Source: Rhodopila sp.
GTDB taxonomy: Bacteria > Pseudomonadota > Alphaproteobacteria > Acetobacterales > Acetobacteraceae
Direction: 5' to 3'
Assembly (NCBI GenBank): GCA_025355085.1
Contig: JANXLQ010000012.1
Span: forward strand, 1-36,374
Length of the DNA: 36,374 nucleotides
The position numbers and the translations under genes are program-made. The notes beneath the pieces are model-generated. The model saw nothing but the letters and a program-made list of their open reading frames with translations. It searched no databases and was not told where the DNA came from. Within the stretch, counting starts at the first letter, position 1. Each line of letters starts with the position of its first letter. Positions 9,497 through 19,246 of this stretch are shown one piece after another.

Positions 9497-11725
9497 TTGT
9501 CACCCCCCCATCTAAACCTCGGACTCCCCTTGGAACATCGGCCATTGGAGCATCGGGCACCGGAGCATCGGGTGCCGGTGCTGCTGCCGTATCCGTTCGC
9601 GGGTCCGTTCGACTATCGCGTGCCGCCGGGTATGCAGCCGAAACCCGGCGATGTCGTGCTGGTTCCCTTGAACAACCGTGAGGAAGTGGGGGTTGTCTGG
9701 GACGGGCCGGCTGACGGGGCGGTGCCCTCGCACAAGCTGAAAGCGGTGATCGATATTCTGGACACTCCGCCGATGGGCGAGTCGCTGCGCCGGTTCATCG
9801 ACTGGATCGCTGCCTATACGCTGTCGCCGCCTGGCGAGGTTATGCAAATGGCGCTACGCGTCATCTCCGGCGCCGCCGTTCGCCCGGCCGTGCTTTACCG
9901 GCGGGCCGATCCATTGCCCGAGATGCGCCTGACCCCGCCCCGGCAGCGCGTGCTGGATGTGCTGGCGCGGCAAGAACCCAGGCTGGCCGCCGATCTGCTG
10001 CGGGAGGCCGGCGCCAGCAGCGCGGTGCTGCGTGGGATGCTGGAGGCCGGGCTGGCGGTCGCGGAAACCGCCGCCGCCGGTGCCCCGTTCCAATGGCCGA
10101 ATCCAGATCATGAAGGGCCGGCGCTGTCCGGACAGCAGCTCGATGTCGCGGCCGGGTTGCGAAAAGCGGTCGCCGATCGGGCGTTCTCGGTGACGTTGCT
10201 GGACGGCGTGACTGGCTCCGGCAAGACCGAGGTGTATCTGGAAGCGGTCGCCGCGTGTCTGCGGGAGGGGCGGCAGGCGTTGGTCATGCTGCCGGAGATC
10301 GCGCTGTCCTCGCAGTGGATAGAGCGGTTTCAACGCCGGTTTGGGGTGGCGCCGGCGGTTTGGCACTCCGATCTGGCGTCGCGGGTACGCAAGATTACAT
10401 GGCAGGCGGTGGCTGAGGGGAAAGCGCCGGTCGTCGTCGGCGCCAGGTCCGCGCTGTTCCTGCCGTTCCCCGACCTGGGACTGGTGATCGTGGATGAAGA
10501 GCATGAGTCCGCGTTCAAGCAGCAAGACGGCGTCGTCTATAACGCCCGCGACATGGCCGTCGTTCGCGCTCGGCTTTCCAGCGCGCCGGCCGTGCTGGTG
10601 TCGGCAACGCCAAGCCTGGAAACCGTGGTGAATGTGGAGGCAGGCCGCTATCGCCATTTGCGATTGGCCCGCCGCCACGGTGGGGCGTCGATGCCGCGGA
10701 TCGATTTGATCGACCTACGGGAAAATCCCCCCGATCGCGGACGGTTCCTGGCGCCGCCGTTGATCCAGGGGGTGCGTGAGACGCTGGCGCGGGGGGAGCA
10801 GGCGATGCTGTTCCTCAACCGCCGAGGATACGCTCCGCTGACGCTGTGCCGGAGTTGCGGGCATCGGATGCAGTGTCCGAACTGCACGGCGTGGCTGGTG
10901 GAGCATCGAACCCGCAGCCAGCTTCTGTGCCACCATTGCGGCCATACCGTCCCGATCCCGCCGGAGTGTCCGCACTGTTCGGCGGCCGATAGCCTGACGC
11001 CGGTTGGTCCCGGCATCGAACGCATCACGGAAGAAGCCGCCCTTGTGTTCCCCGAGGCAAGGCGGCTGATCATGGCGAGCGACACCATCGCCGGCCCGCA
11101 TGCCGCCGCCGCCGCCGCACATGCGATCGAAGAGCGTTCGGTTGACCTGATTATCGGCACTCAACTTGTGGCGAAGGGCTGGCATTTTCCGCATCTCACA
11201 TTCGTTGGGGTGGTCGATGCCGATCTGGGGCTGGCCGGGGGGGAGTTGCGGGCGTCCGAGCGGACGGTGCAGTTGCTGCATCAGGTGGCCGGGCGGGCAG
11301 GGCGGGCAGAGGCGGCGGGGCGGGTGATGCTGCAGACGTTCATTCCGGATCACCCGGTGATGCAGGCTTTGTTGCAGGGCGATCTGGATGCCTTCATGGA
11401 AAGCGAGGCCGAGAGCCGGCGCGACGGGGAATGGCCGCCGTTCGGGCGGTTGGCGGCGCTGATCGTCAGTGCGGATACGGCGATCCTGGCGGACACAGTG
11501 GCGCGCGATCTGGGCTGGGCGGCACCGCACGGGGACGGGGTTGTGGTGCTGGGACCGGCGCCGGCCCCGATGGCTTTGTTGCGCGGACGGCATCGGCGGA
11601 GGTTGCTGCTGAAGGTGCGGCGGGATGTGGCGATCCAGCCGATACTGCGGTTGTGGTTGGCGGCGGTGAAGGTGCCTCGGGGCGGCCGGGTGGATGTGGA
11701 TGTGGATCCGATTTCGTTTCTGTAA
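9497..11725 (+). CDS. priA: Primosomal protein N' (PriA helicase)
   Basis: [49 protein letters not shown]; zinc-binding [21 protein letters not shown]...[17 protein letters not shown]. Exact start uncertain. Confidence 0.96.
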   Translation: MSPPHLNLGLPLEHRPLEHRAPEHRVPVLLPYPFAGPFDYRVPPGMQPKPGDVVLVPLNNREEVGVVWDGPADGAVPSHKLKAVIDILDTPPMGESLRRFIDWIAAYTLSPPGEVMQMALRVISGAAVRPAVLYRRADPLPEMRLTPPRQRVLDVLARQEPRLAADLLREAGASSAVLRGMLEAGLAVAETAAAGAPFQWPNPDHEGPALSGQQLDVAAGLRKAVADRAFSVTLLDGVTGSGKTEVYLEAVAACLREGRQALVMLPEIALSSQWIERFQRRFGVAPAVWHSDLASRVRKITWQAVAEGKAPVVVGARSALFLPFPDLGLVIVDEEHESAFKQQDGVVYNARDMAVVRARLSSAPAVLVSATPSLETVVNVEAGRYRHLRLARRHGGASMPRIDLIDLRENPPDRGRFLAPPLIQGVRETLARGEQAMLFLNRRGYAPLTLCRSCGHRMQCPNCTAWLVEHRTRSQLLCHHCGHTVPIPPECPHCSAADSLTPVGPGIERITEEAALVFPEARRLIMASDTIAGPHAAAAAAHAIEERSVDLIIGTQLVAKGWHFPHLTFVGVVDADLGLAGGELRASERTVQLLHQVAGRAGRAEAAGRVMLQTFIPDHPVMQALLQGDLDAFMESEAESRRDGEWPPFGRLAALIVSADTAILADTVARDLGWAAPHGDGVVVLGPAPAPMALLRGRHRRRLLLKVRRDVAIQPILRLWLAAVKVPRGGRVDVDVDPISFL

Positions 11726-11741
11726 GATATTAAAATAGTTC

Positions 11742-12026
11742 ATGGAAGACCGCTCTTACTTAGCGGATGCGGTGGGCGGCGAAGGGGGGCGTGTTCCGGC
11801 CTTTGAAAGCTTCCGCCGCCAAGCGGAAAAGCGTCTTGACCGGTTGGAGGCCGCTCCGCATCTACAGGCATTGCGCGGCTTCCCCGGCAACCGTCTGGAA
11901 GCGCTGAGAGGTGATCGCAACGGCCAATATAGTATCCGCATCAATGACCAATGGCGGATATGTTTCGAGTGGCCGGAGGGCGCTCGCGGACCGAGCGAAG
12001 TTGAAATCGTGGACTACCACCATTGA
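11742..12026 (+). CDS. higB: RelE/HigB-family toxin
   Basis: AEKRLDRLEAAPHLQALRGFPGNRLEALRGDRNGQYSIRINDQWRICFEWPEG...VEIVDYHH, the HigB C-terminal signature. The N-terminus is less typical. Confidence 0.85.
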   Translation: MEDRSYLADAVGGEGGRVPAFESFRRQAEKRLDRLEAAPHLQALRGFPGNRLEALRGDRNGQYSIRINDQWRICFEWPEGARGPSEVEIVDYHH

Positions 12027-12371
12027 GTGGGAGGGGATCCAACATGGCACGCACTGCTATCCATTCCCGGGGAACACTTGGCCGACGAATTGAATGAACT
12101 GGGCATGAGCGCCGCCGAATTAGCACGTCAGGTTGCTGTGCCGGTGAACCGCATCGCCCAAATCATCAACGGTCAGCGTGCCATCACGGCCGATACGGCC
12201 TTACGCCTAGGTCACTGGTTCAACACTGGTCCCGAGATTTGGCTGAATCTACAGCAGCTATACGAACTGGGACGCGCTCGGGAGGCACTCGGGGCGGAAA
12301 TTAAACGGCTGCCGCAAAGGTCAGAAACCGATACTGGGGGACGGTCCCGCCGGGATGGAACATGGTATTAG
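12027..12371 (+). CDS. higA: HigA-family antitoxin (XRE HTH); probable frameshift near the start
   Basis: PGEHLADELNELGMSAAELARQVAVPVNRIAQIINGQRAITADTALRLGHWFNTGPEIWLNLQQLYEL. The expected start MARTAIH (ATG at 12044) is in another frame. Confidence 0.8.
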   Translation: MGGDPTWHALLSIPGEHLADELNELGMSAAELARQVAVPVNRIAQIINGQRAITADTALRLGHWFNTGPEIWLNLQQLYELGRAREALGAEIKRLPQRSETDTGGRSRRDGTWY

Positions 12372-12414
12372 CGGGCTGGCCTAAGCTGCGAAAGCATGGA
12401 ACCAATAGTTAAAA

Positions 12415-13044
12415 TCACTCGAATTCCGTCGCCAACGCCGGTTCCCGCCAATGCGCGAACATCCGGCTAATATGGTGGGGTAATGTCCGGCGCAGCGACA
12501 AGTCCTTGGGCACGCCGGCTTCCGGGAACCAGGCTACTTCACTCGTTTCTATGCTGGTCTTTGGTGACCCGCCCTCCAACGTGCAGATAAAGAACATCCG
12601 AACGATCGAGAACGCCAGCGGCGGATGAAAGTGCTTTGCGCGGTCCCACACCGCCGCCAGTTTTACTGCGCGGACATGGTAGCCGGATTCCTCGAATACT
12701 TCGCGCACGGCGGACTGGGCCGGAGTCTGATTTACATCCGCCCATCCGCCGGGTAACGACCAACGATGCTCATCGACGGTCTCTCGCACCATCAGGATGC
12801 GTCCTTCGGCGTCGAATACCGCGGCTCGGACGCCGACCTTCGGGGTTGCGTATCCCGTTTCGGCATCGAACAATTGCTCGATCCGGCTTAGGTCCGCGCT
12901 GGTGTGGTCCGCCATGATCCGCGCGGACAAGCGGCGCAGGGCGGCGTAACGGTCGCGGTCGAACGGGTCCTGGCTGAATGTGAGGCCGGTTTGTGCGACT
13001 GCCTGGATCTCGCGCGCCCATACCAGCCAATCAGGGTCGGGCAT
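12415..13044 (-). CDS. NUDIX hydrolase with N-terminal NUDIX-associated domain
   Basis: GGWADVNQTPAQSAVREVFEESGYHVRAVKLAAVWDR; Nudix box REVFEESG. Confidence 0.9.
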   Translation of the reverse strand: MPDPDWLVWAREIQAVAQTGLTFSQDPFDRDRYAALRRLSARIMADHTSADLSRIEQLFDAETGYATPKVGVRAAVFDAEGRILMVRETVDEHRWSLPGGWADVNQTPAQSAVREVFEESGYHVRAVKLAAVWDRAKHFHPPLAFSIVRMFFICTLEGGSPKTSIETSEVAWFPEAGVPKDLSLRRTLPHHISRMFAHWREPALATEFE

Positions 13045-13070
13045 AAATGTATCCTAACGGAAAGTCGTGG

Positions 13071-13091
13071 ATGACCGGGCCAAGCCCGGCC
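13071..13091. repeat. Short palindrome CCGGGCcaaGCCCGG in a GATGACCGGGCCAAGCCCGGCCA context
   Basis: Perfect inverted repeat; complementary-type sequence gtcatggccgggcttggccca recurs at 36234-36253. Confidence 0.7.
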
Positions 13092-13320
13092 AAGACGGGG
13101 AGAGTATGGCGACCTTCCGCAAATGGGCCAAGCTTAGCCATGCCAAAACACTACAAGACCGTGCCGCCGGCGCGACATTATCGACCGCTTGGGGAAGGTC
13201 TGTGACGACATCTATGTTCCGCGGCAGGAACCAAGCAAGGGAATTAAACAAGCGCCGACCGGCGCGTTCGGGGAACAAGCCGATTGACGCCTGGCGCCGT
13301 GGCACAATCGGAAACCAACC

Positions 13321-14103
13321 TCAACCAGCGGATTCCGTAACCATCGCCATTTCGGCCGTCTCAGCACTGGCGATTTCGCCCTCGGTCAGCACCCGCCAGG
13401 TTCCGTTCATCAACACCTCGCTCGGGCGGAACCGCGCCTTATAGGCCATTTTTCGGCTCTCCCGCACCCAATACCCGAGATAGACATACGGCAAGCCCAA
13501 CGACCGAGCGAGGCCGATCAGCCAAAGCACCGCGTGGGTTCCCAGCGAGCGCTTCTCCAACCCTGGTTCGAAGAAGCTGTAAACCGCCGATAATCCATCC
13601 CCCAACTTATCGGCAAGGCACGCGCTCAACAGCCTGTCCTGATCGTCGCGGAATTCGATAACGAATGTTTCGATCGGCGTATCTTCGACCATTGCGCGAT
13701 AGTCATAGAAACTCATGCTCGCCATGTCGCCGTCGCCATGCCGCACTTTCTGATAGCGCTGGAACAACTGAAACTGTTCCGCGGTCGCCCTGGCCGGCAC
13801 GCGATAACCCTCCAGGCCGGCATTGGCCTTTCCGATCTTCCGCAGTGTCCGGTCTGGCTGGAATATATCGACCGGGATACGAATTGGCACGCACGCCTGA
13901 CAGGATGGACAAACCGGCGCGTAAGCGATGTTGTGACTGCGGCGGAACCCGGCGCGGGACAGCCGGTCATGCAGCGGCTCCGCACCCGGACCGGCAATTT
14001 CCGTCACCACCTTGCGCTCGGTGCGTCCCGGCAAATACGGGCAGGGCAGGGGCGCTGTCGTGTAGAAGAACTGCGGCCGCCGAGGGGGTTTGTATAAGCT
14101 CAT
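13321..14103 (-). CDS. bpt: Arginyl-tRNA--protein transferase (aspartate/glutamate leucyltransferase)
   Basis: MSLYKPPRRPQFFYTTAPLPCPYLPGRTERKVVTEI...RRSHNIAYAPVCPSCQACVPIRIPV...GYWVRESRKMAYKARFRPSEVL. Confidence 0.93.
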   Translation of the reverse strand: MSLYKPPRRPQFFYTTAPLPCPYLPGRTERKVVTEIAGPGAEPLHDRLSRAGFRRSHNIAYAPVCPSCQACVPIRIPVDIFQPDRTLRKIGKANAGLEGYRVPARATAEQFQLFQRYQKVRHGDGDMASMSFYDYRAMVEDTPIETFVIEFRDDQDRLLSACLADKLGDGLSAVYSFFEPGLEKRSLGTHAVLWLIGLARSLGLPYVYLGYWVRESRKMAYKARFRPSEVLMNGTWRVLTEGEIASAETAEMAMVTESAG

Positions 14104-14588
14104 TGGATGTTGGGCATGTTCATGCCTCCGGCCGTCGCGGTCAACGCCCTGGCTCGCACCACGACCAGGCCGCTGACCAGATCGTGCAGGGTACGATGGC
14201 GGGAGGTGAACAACGCGACCACCAACAGCAAACCGGAGGTGGCGAGCGTCAGGTAGAACACCAGGACGGAAACCAGTGCCTGTATGCCGGTGGGCGGCCC
14301 CAGATCGTAATCGCGCCGCACCGTCAGTCCCACCATCTGCTGGCCGGGCGTGGCACTGGACGCACCCAGCAGCGACAGAAAATGGTAACAGAACGGCACG
14401 AACGGCAGGATGCTCATGGCGCCGAAGCCCAGGCCGAAGGTCAGCAGCCCGAACATCGCCAGCACCCACCACAGGGCAAACAGCAGCACCGCGATCAGGA
14501 ATGCGTCAAACACCCACGCCACGCAGCGTCGCGACATGACGCCTTCGGTCAGGAAATACGCATTGGGATAGGGGGTGCTAAAGCTCAT
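14100..14588 (-). CDS. RDD family membrane protein
   Basis: RRCVAWVFDAFLIAVLLFALWW...SATPGQQMVGLTVRRDYDLGPPTGIQALV...FTSRHRTLHDLVSGLVVVR; ATGA overlap with upstream gene. Confidence 0.88.
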   Translation of the reverse strand: MSFSTPYPNAYFLTEGVMSRRCVAWVFDAFLIAVLLFALWWVLAMFGLLTFGLGFGAMSILPFVPFCYHFLSLLGASSATPGQQMVGLTVRRDYDLGPPTGIQALVSVLVFYLTLATSGLLLVVALFTSRHRTLHDLVSGLVVVRARALTATAGGMNMPNIQ

Positions 14589-16930
14589 GGTATCAGCCGA
14601 ACCGTTCCTGTGACGTTGGCCGCCACCGGCCCGAGAGTGATTGTAGCACCGTCCCGCCATCGCATGGCAAAATCTCTTGCATGTGTGCTGAATGGGTTTC
14701 CCGATTGGCCGGGGGCGATCATAAAAAGACTGCGATCGAGGCCGGCCAGATCATAGACCCCGCGAAATGCGGCGCCATGCACCGATTGGAACGCCGCATC
14801 GATGCCGCCGCGATCCAAGGTGTTGTCGTCTCCGGGGCTGGGGATGCCGATGGTGGTGAACGACCCAAGAACCGGGATGGACCGCAGGAACGGGTGCGCG
14901 AAGACCGCCTGATGCGCGTCGCCCCAGCGCCACGCCGCCGGGTCGTCGCCGAATCGGACGCTTAAACCCTGCATCGCCTCTGCCAGCGAATCGCGCAGGA
15001 TTGGGGTGCAGTCCCCGTCGCACCAATGCGCTCCGGCAGGCGACAGCACCGACGCCACGAAGTCCGAAACCGGCGCCCCGACGCCTGCCGCCAGACCGGC
15101 ATGGCGCAAAATCGCCGCGTAAAATGAATTCATCCAGGCGTTGAAAATCAGAGGTGCGGGCGAGTCCATCACCGCCGATCCGTCCCAGCCGCGCAGCAGT
15201 TCGATCGCTTTGTCCGATCCGCCGTCCACCGATATGCCGCCCACTGATGCGCTCTTGGCTGGCGCACCACCCACCGCGAGCAGTGCCGGCAGGACCTGCC
15301 GAGCAAAGGTATCGACTACATCCATCTGGATCGCGGCGAAGCCGGCGGCTGTGTGCCGATCGGACTTAGAAAGTATCTCGCGGATGCGTCTGGCCCGCCA
15401 GTCGCCGAACGTGTCGCGTCCCATGAACACCGGAAAATCCGCCGGCCACACCGGTTCGTTGGCATTCACCAGCCGCCCGCTTTCGGGGGAAATGCTGTGC
15501 GGCAACTGCTCGCCGGAGGCCCAACCGATCCAGTCGTAGCGGCCGTCGCCGGACACCGGAGCCGAACCGTCTCCCGCTTTGCGGATCGGTACGCGGCCGG
15601 TGACGAACAGCCCGATGGTCTTCGCGTCCGCCACCAACAGGTTCTGCACCGGCGACGAAATCGCGGCCGCCGCCAATCCCGCTTCCTGCACCGTCGCCGC
15701 CCGGTTTAACGCCAACAGGCCGGCGGCGGCCGTATCCAGGGGTTGCAGGTTGCCCATCGCCACCGCCATGGCCGGGCCGTCCGGATGATCCAGATCGCTG
15801 ATGACCGGACCGTGCCTGGTTTCGCGAACGGTCAGCACCATTTCGGTCTGGCCCCGCACCTTGATCCGCTCCTCCCGCACCGCAAACGGCTTCGGGCCAT
15901 CTGGAGTTTGGTATTCGCCCGGGCCGGCGGCGGCCTCGATGAAGATGTCCTGCACGTCGGCGCCGGTCGTGGTGAAGGTCCAGGCGATCTTCCCGTTGTG
16001 GCCGATCACCAGGAACGGGACCCCGGGGGAGGTTGCTCCGGCCAGCACACGGCCGGGAAAGTCGATCCGCGTGAGGTACCAGATACCCGGAAAACCGAAC
16101 GCCAGATGTGGATCGCCCGCGAGCAGCGGCGCGCCGGTCGCGGTGTGGCGCCCGTCCACCGCCCATTCGTTCGATGCCGAGGATGGCATGGTGTACGGCG
16201 CCGGGAAATGCGGCAGCACCGAGGCCAACCGCGACGCAGCCGAGGCAAATCCAGGCGACGGTTCGTTCATCGCTTCCGGCGCCGCCACCCCCGATTGACG
16301 CGGCCAAAGCCGATCCAGCATTGCGGCGGGTATTTTTCCGGCCAATGCCTGCCGTGACAACTCCTGCCGCCAGTTCATCGATAACCACAGTCCCATGGTC
16401 TTCGCCCAAAGCAGGCTGTCCGCCGGTTCCCACTGCTCCGGCGTACCCAACATCAGGAATTCCGGAGCAATGAAGCGGCCTTTCCGCTCAATCGCCGCGT
16501 TTACGCCGTTGGCGTAAGCATCCAATACGGCGCGGGTGCCGGCTGGCAGAGCGGCCAGATCGGCGACCGCGTGCTGACGCAAACCAAGCGTGCGCATCAT
16601 CCGGTCGATGGAAAGAGTGGCCGGCCCGGCGATTTCCGACAACCGGCCGGATGCCGCGCGCCGCATCAAATCCATCTGGAACATCCGATCTCTCGCATGC
16701 ACGAACCCCAGCGCGGCGGCGGCATCCAACTCCGATCCCGCTCGGATACGCGGGACATGGTCTGTGTCGTAGATGACATCGACCGCACCGGACAGGCCGG
16801 GAAGCGATGCCGTCTGCCGCGATCCCGGCAATGTCAGCCAAATCGCGCCGGCAACCGTTGCCGCCAGCAGCAGGATCAGCACACCAATGGCTGCCAGCGC
16901 GCGGGTGAGCCATGAGAACAGTGTGGTCAT
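14585..16930 (-). CDS. Penicillin acylase family protein (Ntn-hydrolase)
   Basis: VIYDTDHVPRIRAGSELDAAAALGFVHARDRMFQMDLMRRAASGRLSEIAG; SNEWAVDGRHTATGAPLLAGDPHLAFGFPGIWYL; start at 16930 with a signal-anchor-like N-terminus. Confidence 0.93.
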   Translation of the reverse strand: MTTLFSWLTRALAAIGVLILLLAATVAGAIWLTLPGSRQTASLPGLSGAVDVIYDTDHVPRIRAGSELDAAAALGFVHARDRMFQMDLMRRAASGRLSEIAGPATLSIDRMMRTLGLRQHAVADLAALPAGTRAVLDAYANGVNAAIERKGRFIAPEFLMLGTPEQWEPADSLLWAKTMGLWLSMNWRQELSRQALAGKIPAAMLDRLWPRQSGVAAPEAMNEPSPGFASAASRLASVLPHFPAPYTMPSSASNEWAVDGRHTATGAPLLAGDPHLAFGFPGIWYLTRIDFPGRVLAGATSPGVPFLVIGHNGKIAWTFTTTGADVQDIFIEAAAGPGEYQTPDGPKPFAVREERIKVRGQTEMVLTVRETRHGPVISDLDHPDGPAMAVAMGNLQPLDTAAAGLLALNRAATVQEAGLAAAAISSPVQNLLVADAKTIGLFVTGRVPIRKAGDGSAPVSGDGRYDWIGWASGEQLPHSISPESGRLVNANEPVWPADFPVFMGRDTFGDWRARRIREILSKSDRHTAAGFAAIQMDVVDTFARQVLPALLAVGGAPAKSASVGGISVDGGSDKAIELLRGWDGSAVMDSPAPLIFNAWMNSFYAAILRHAGLAAGVGAPVSDFVASVLSPAGAHWCDGDCTPILRDSLAEAMQGLSVRFGDDPAAWRWGDAHQAVFAHPFLRSIPVLGSFTTIGIPSPGDDNTLDRGGIDAAFQSVHGAAFRGVYDLAGLDRSLFMIAPGQSGNPFSTHARDFAMRWRDGATITLGPVAANVTGTVRLIP

Positions 16931-17123
16931 GCGGTTGAACGTGGTCCGAACACCTGGCAACGGGAAGGGATGAAATGGTGAAACATGCGGGCGCCTAAAG
17001 AAAATCGCGCATGGTGGGCCATAATGGATGAAAGTAGAGATTTCCATCTTGCGGGTGGCCTCGTACGCAATAAGATTGTTCAGTTCCCATGCGTCCACGA
17101 AACATCTGTTCAAAAATATAAAT

Positions 17124-17606
17124 ATGAAGCCCCACAACTCCGACAAGCCGATCATTCTGGATGCGATTGATCGCCGCATTCTTGCCTCCCTGCAGGAGGA
17201 CGGCCGTATAACCAATGTGGACCTGTCGAAGCGGGCCGGCGTCTCTGCCCCACCATGTCTGCGCCGCGTTCGCGCGTTGGAGGAGGCAGGCGTAATCCGC
17301 GGCTATCACGCCGACACCGATCCGCAGAAACTGGGTTGGGAAATCACCTTCTTTGCAATCGTCGGGCTGGAAAGCCAAAAGGAAATCGTGCTGTCCGCGT
17401 TCGAGCAACTCGCCGGAAGCTGGGCCGAAGTACGAGAATGTCACATGATCCGCGGCGGGGGCGATTTCTTGTTGAAGCTCGTCGCCCGCGACACTGCGCA
17501 CGAAAATCAACTGACCCAGAAACTGACCGGCCTACCCACTGTCAGCCGCGTGCAAACCTTACAGACCATCCGCACCAGTCTTAGCCTGTCCGGGGTTCCG
17601 CTTTAG
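17124..17606 (+). CDS. Lrp/AsnC family transcriptional regulator
   Basis: LDAIDRRILASLQEDGRITNVDLSKRAGVSAPPCLRRVRALEEAGVIRGYHA. Confidence 0.94.
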   Translation: MKPHNSDKPIILDAIDRRILASLQEDGRITNVDLSKRAGVSAPPCLRRVRALEEAGVIRGYHADTDPQKLGWEITFFAIVGLESQKEIVLSAFEQLAGSWAEVRECHMIRGGGDFLLKLVARDTAHENQLTQKLTGLPTVSRVQTLQTIRTSLSLSGVPL

Positions 17607-17696
17607 GAAGAGTCGCGTAAAGCGAGGGCGTCGTCCTGACCCGCGAAGGGGCCGGCGACCCTGACGGCGTTCCAATGCACAGGACAGCCGGCTTGC

Positions 17697-19034
17697 TTAC
17701 CGCCGCCGCCGCCGGATAGCGGCCAAGCTGGCGAGGCCGGTGGAGATCAGCAGGAGGCTGGCTGGTTCCGGCGCCCGGACGGTGCTTCCGGGCGGTGTCA
17801 GGCCCTGCGCGGCGCCATTCGGCAGCGTGCCGGTGTATGGGCGACTGCGAATGACGGCCGAGCCGGCGAAGCTGGCGGCGACCACGGTGCCGTCAATTGG
17901 GGCACTGTTGCTCACCGCCGCCAGCGGGGCCAAAACCGACCCGCCAAACTCAGTCGGGAAATTCAGGCTGGTGGCATTGACGAAATTCCACAGCACGGTT
18001 GCGGCGTAACCGGTCGGATTGATGAAATTCAAGCTGTTCGGCAGCGCGAACGCGCAGTTGGTGGACACGCAGCTATCGACGTTTACGTTGATAATGACCG
18101 AGGTCGCACCGGCGAGATTGATGGTTACGGTCGAGTTAGGCGAAAACAGCGAGGAGTTGATGCCGAATACCGCGGTGCCTGTCGCGTCAGGCGCGGCATT
18201 GAATGCGATCGCACCATAGGGTGACGCCGTGGTGCTGCTGTTCGCCGCGATCCCGCTCAATTGGGTGGACAATGCGGCCAAAGGCGTTTGGAACGTGCTG
18301 GCAAATGATCCCAGCGTGCTGACCGGGGTGGGCAGATCAAGGCTGGCAACCTTGGTCGCTGTTGCGCCACTGTTTAGGTACAGGGTGCCGCTTTGGGTGC
18401 CTGTATAGGACAATGAGCCGCCATTGAGGGCGATCGTACCGGTGTTGCTGCCGTTCAGCGCAACCGTGCCGCCGCCGTTCAGGTACAGAGTGGCACTGTT
18501 GTTGCCGTTGATCTTCATGGTCGTGCTGCTGGCACCGGCGATGGTACCGGTGTTGGTGCCGGTATAAACGCTGCCGCCGCTGTTCAGGTTTAACGTGCCA
18601 CTGTTCGCGCCGCCGACGGTTATGTTCGCCGCACCGCTAAAATTTAAGTTGCCGCTGTTGCTGCCGCCGACATAGGCGGAACCGCCGCCGTTCAGGTTGA
18701 AGGACACATTACTGGTGCCGGCGATGGCGAAGCCGCCACCGTTATTGATGTTTTCACTGCCGCCGGCTGTGGCGTTGCCATAAACCGATAAGGCTGCGAA
18801 CGAGGAAGCCGCCGCGCTAGCCGGGTTCATATTAAACGTAGTACCGCCGATCAGATTGCCGCCGACGACCGTGCGGCCCTCGATCTCCGACGAGGTGCTA
18901 AAATTGCCGAAGATCACCGCGTCGAACTGGCTGAAGATGTTCGCCGTTGTCAACGTGGTCGCCTGCGCCGCGCCGACCGCCATGGCGGTCATTGACAAAG
19001 CCAGTCCTGCGATTCGGGATAGTCTCAGGTTCAT
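17697..19034 (-). CDS. Choice-of-anchor A family protein with PEP-CTERM sorting signal
   Basis: Signal peptide; FDAVIFGNFSTSSEIEGRTVVGGNL; repetitive NSGTLNLNSGGSVYTGTNTGTI blocks; C-terminal VRAPEPASLLLISTGLASLAAIRRRRR. Confidence 0.85.
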   Translation of the reverse strand: MNLRLSRIAGLALSMTAMAVGAAQATTLTTANIFSQFDAVIFGNFSTSSEIEGRTVVGGNLIGGTTFNMNPASAAASSFAALSVYGNATAGGSENINNGGGFAIAGTSNVSFNLNGGGSAYVGGSNSGNLNFSGAANITVGGANSGTLNLNSGGSVYTGTNTGTIAGASSTTMKINGNNSATLYLNGGGTVALNGSNTGTIALNGGSLSYTGTQSGTLYLNSGATATKVASLDLPTPVSTLGSFASTFQTPLAALSTQLSGIAANSSTTASPYGAIAFNAAPDATGTAVFGINSSLFSPNSTVTINLAGATSVIINVNVDSCVSTNCAFALPNSLNFINPTGYAATVLWNFVNATSLNFPTEFGGSVLAPLAAVSNSAPIDGTVVAASFAGSAVIRSRPYTGTLPNGAAQGLTPPGSTVRAPEPASLLLISTGLASLAAIRRRRR

Positions 19035-19246
19035 GATGAGTTCTGACGAGTCCGCTGGCGACTTGATGAGTATGGCCTTATCCGTATCATTAACGCAAGA
19101 GTTTTTATAAGTTTACACTAGGCTATAACCTGCGGTTGCAGGTGTGCCATTTCGCTTGACCTTCGGCACCTGTCTTGTATCTCCGTTCCCTCACGGCTCG
19201 CCTGCGGAATCGCCCGCATGAGGCTTGTCGAATCGATCGGAAACGG

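Noticed and set aside
12700-12780. Nudix box variant (Q in place of the first E in G-x5-E)
   Set aside because: The core REVFEESG residues are intact, so this is not strong evidence for loss or change of function.
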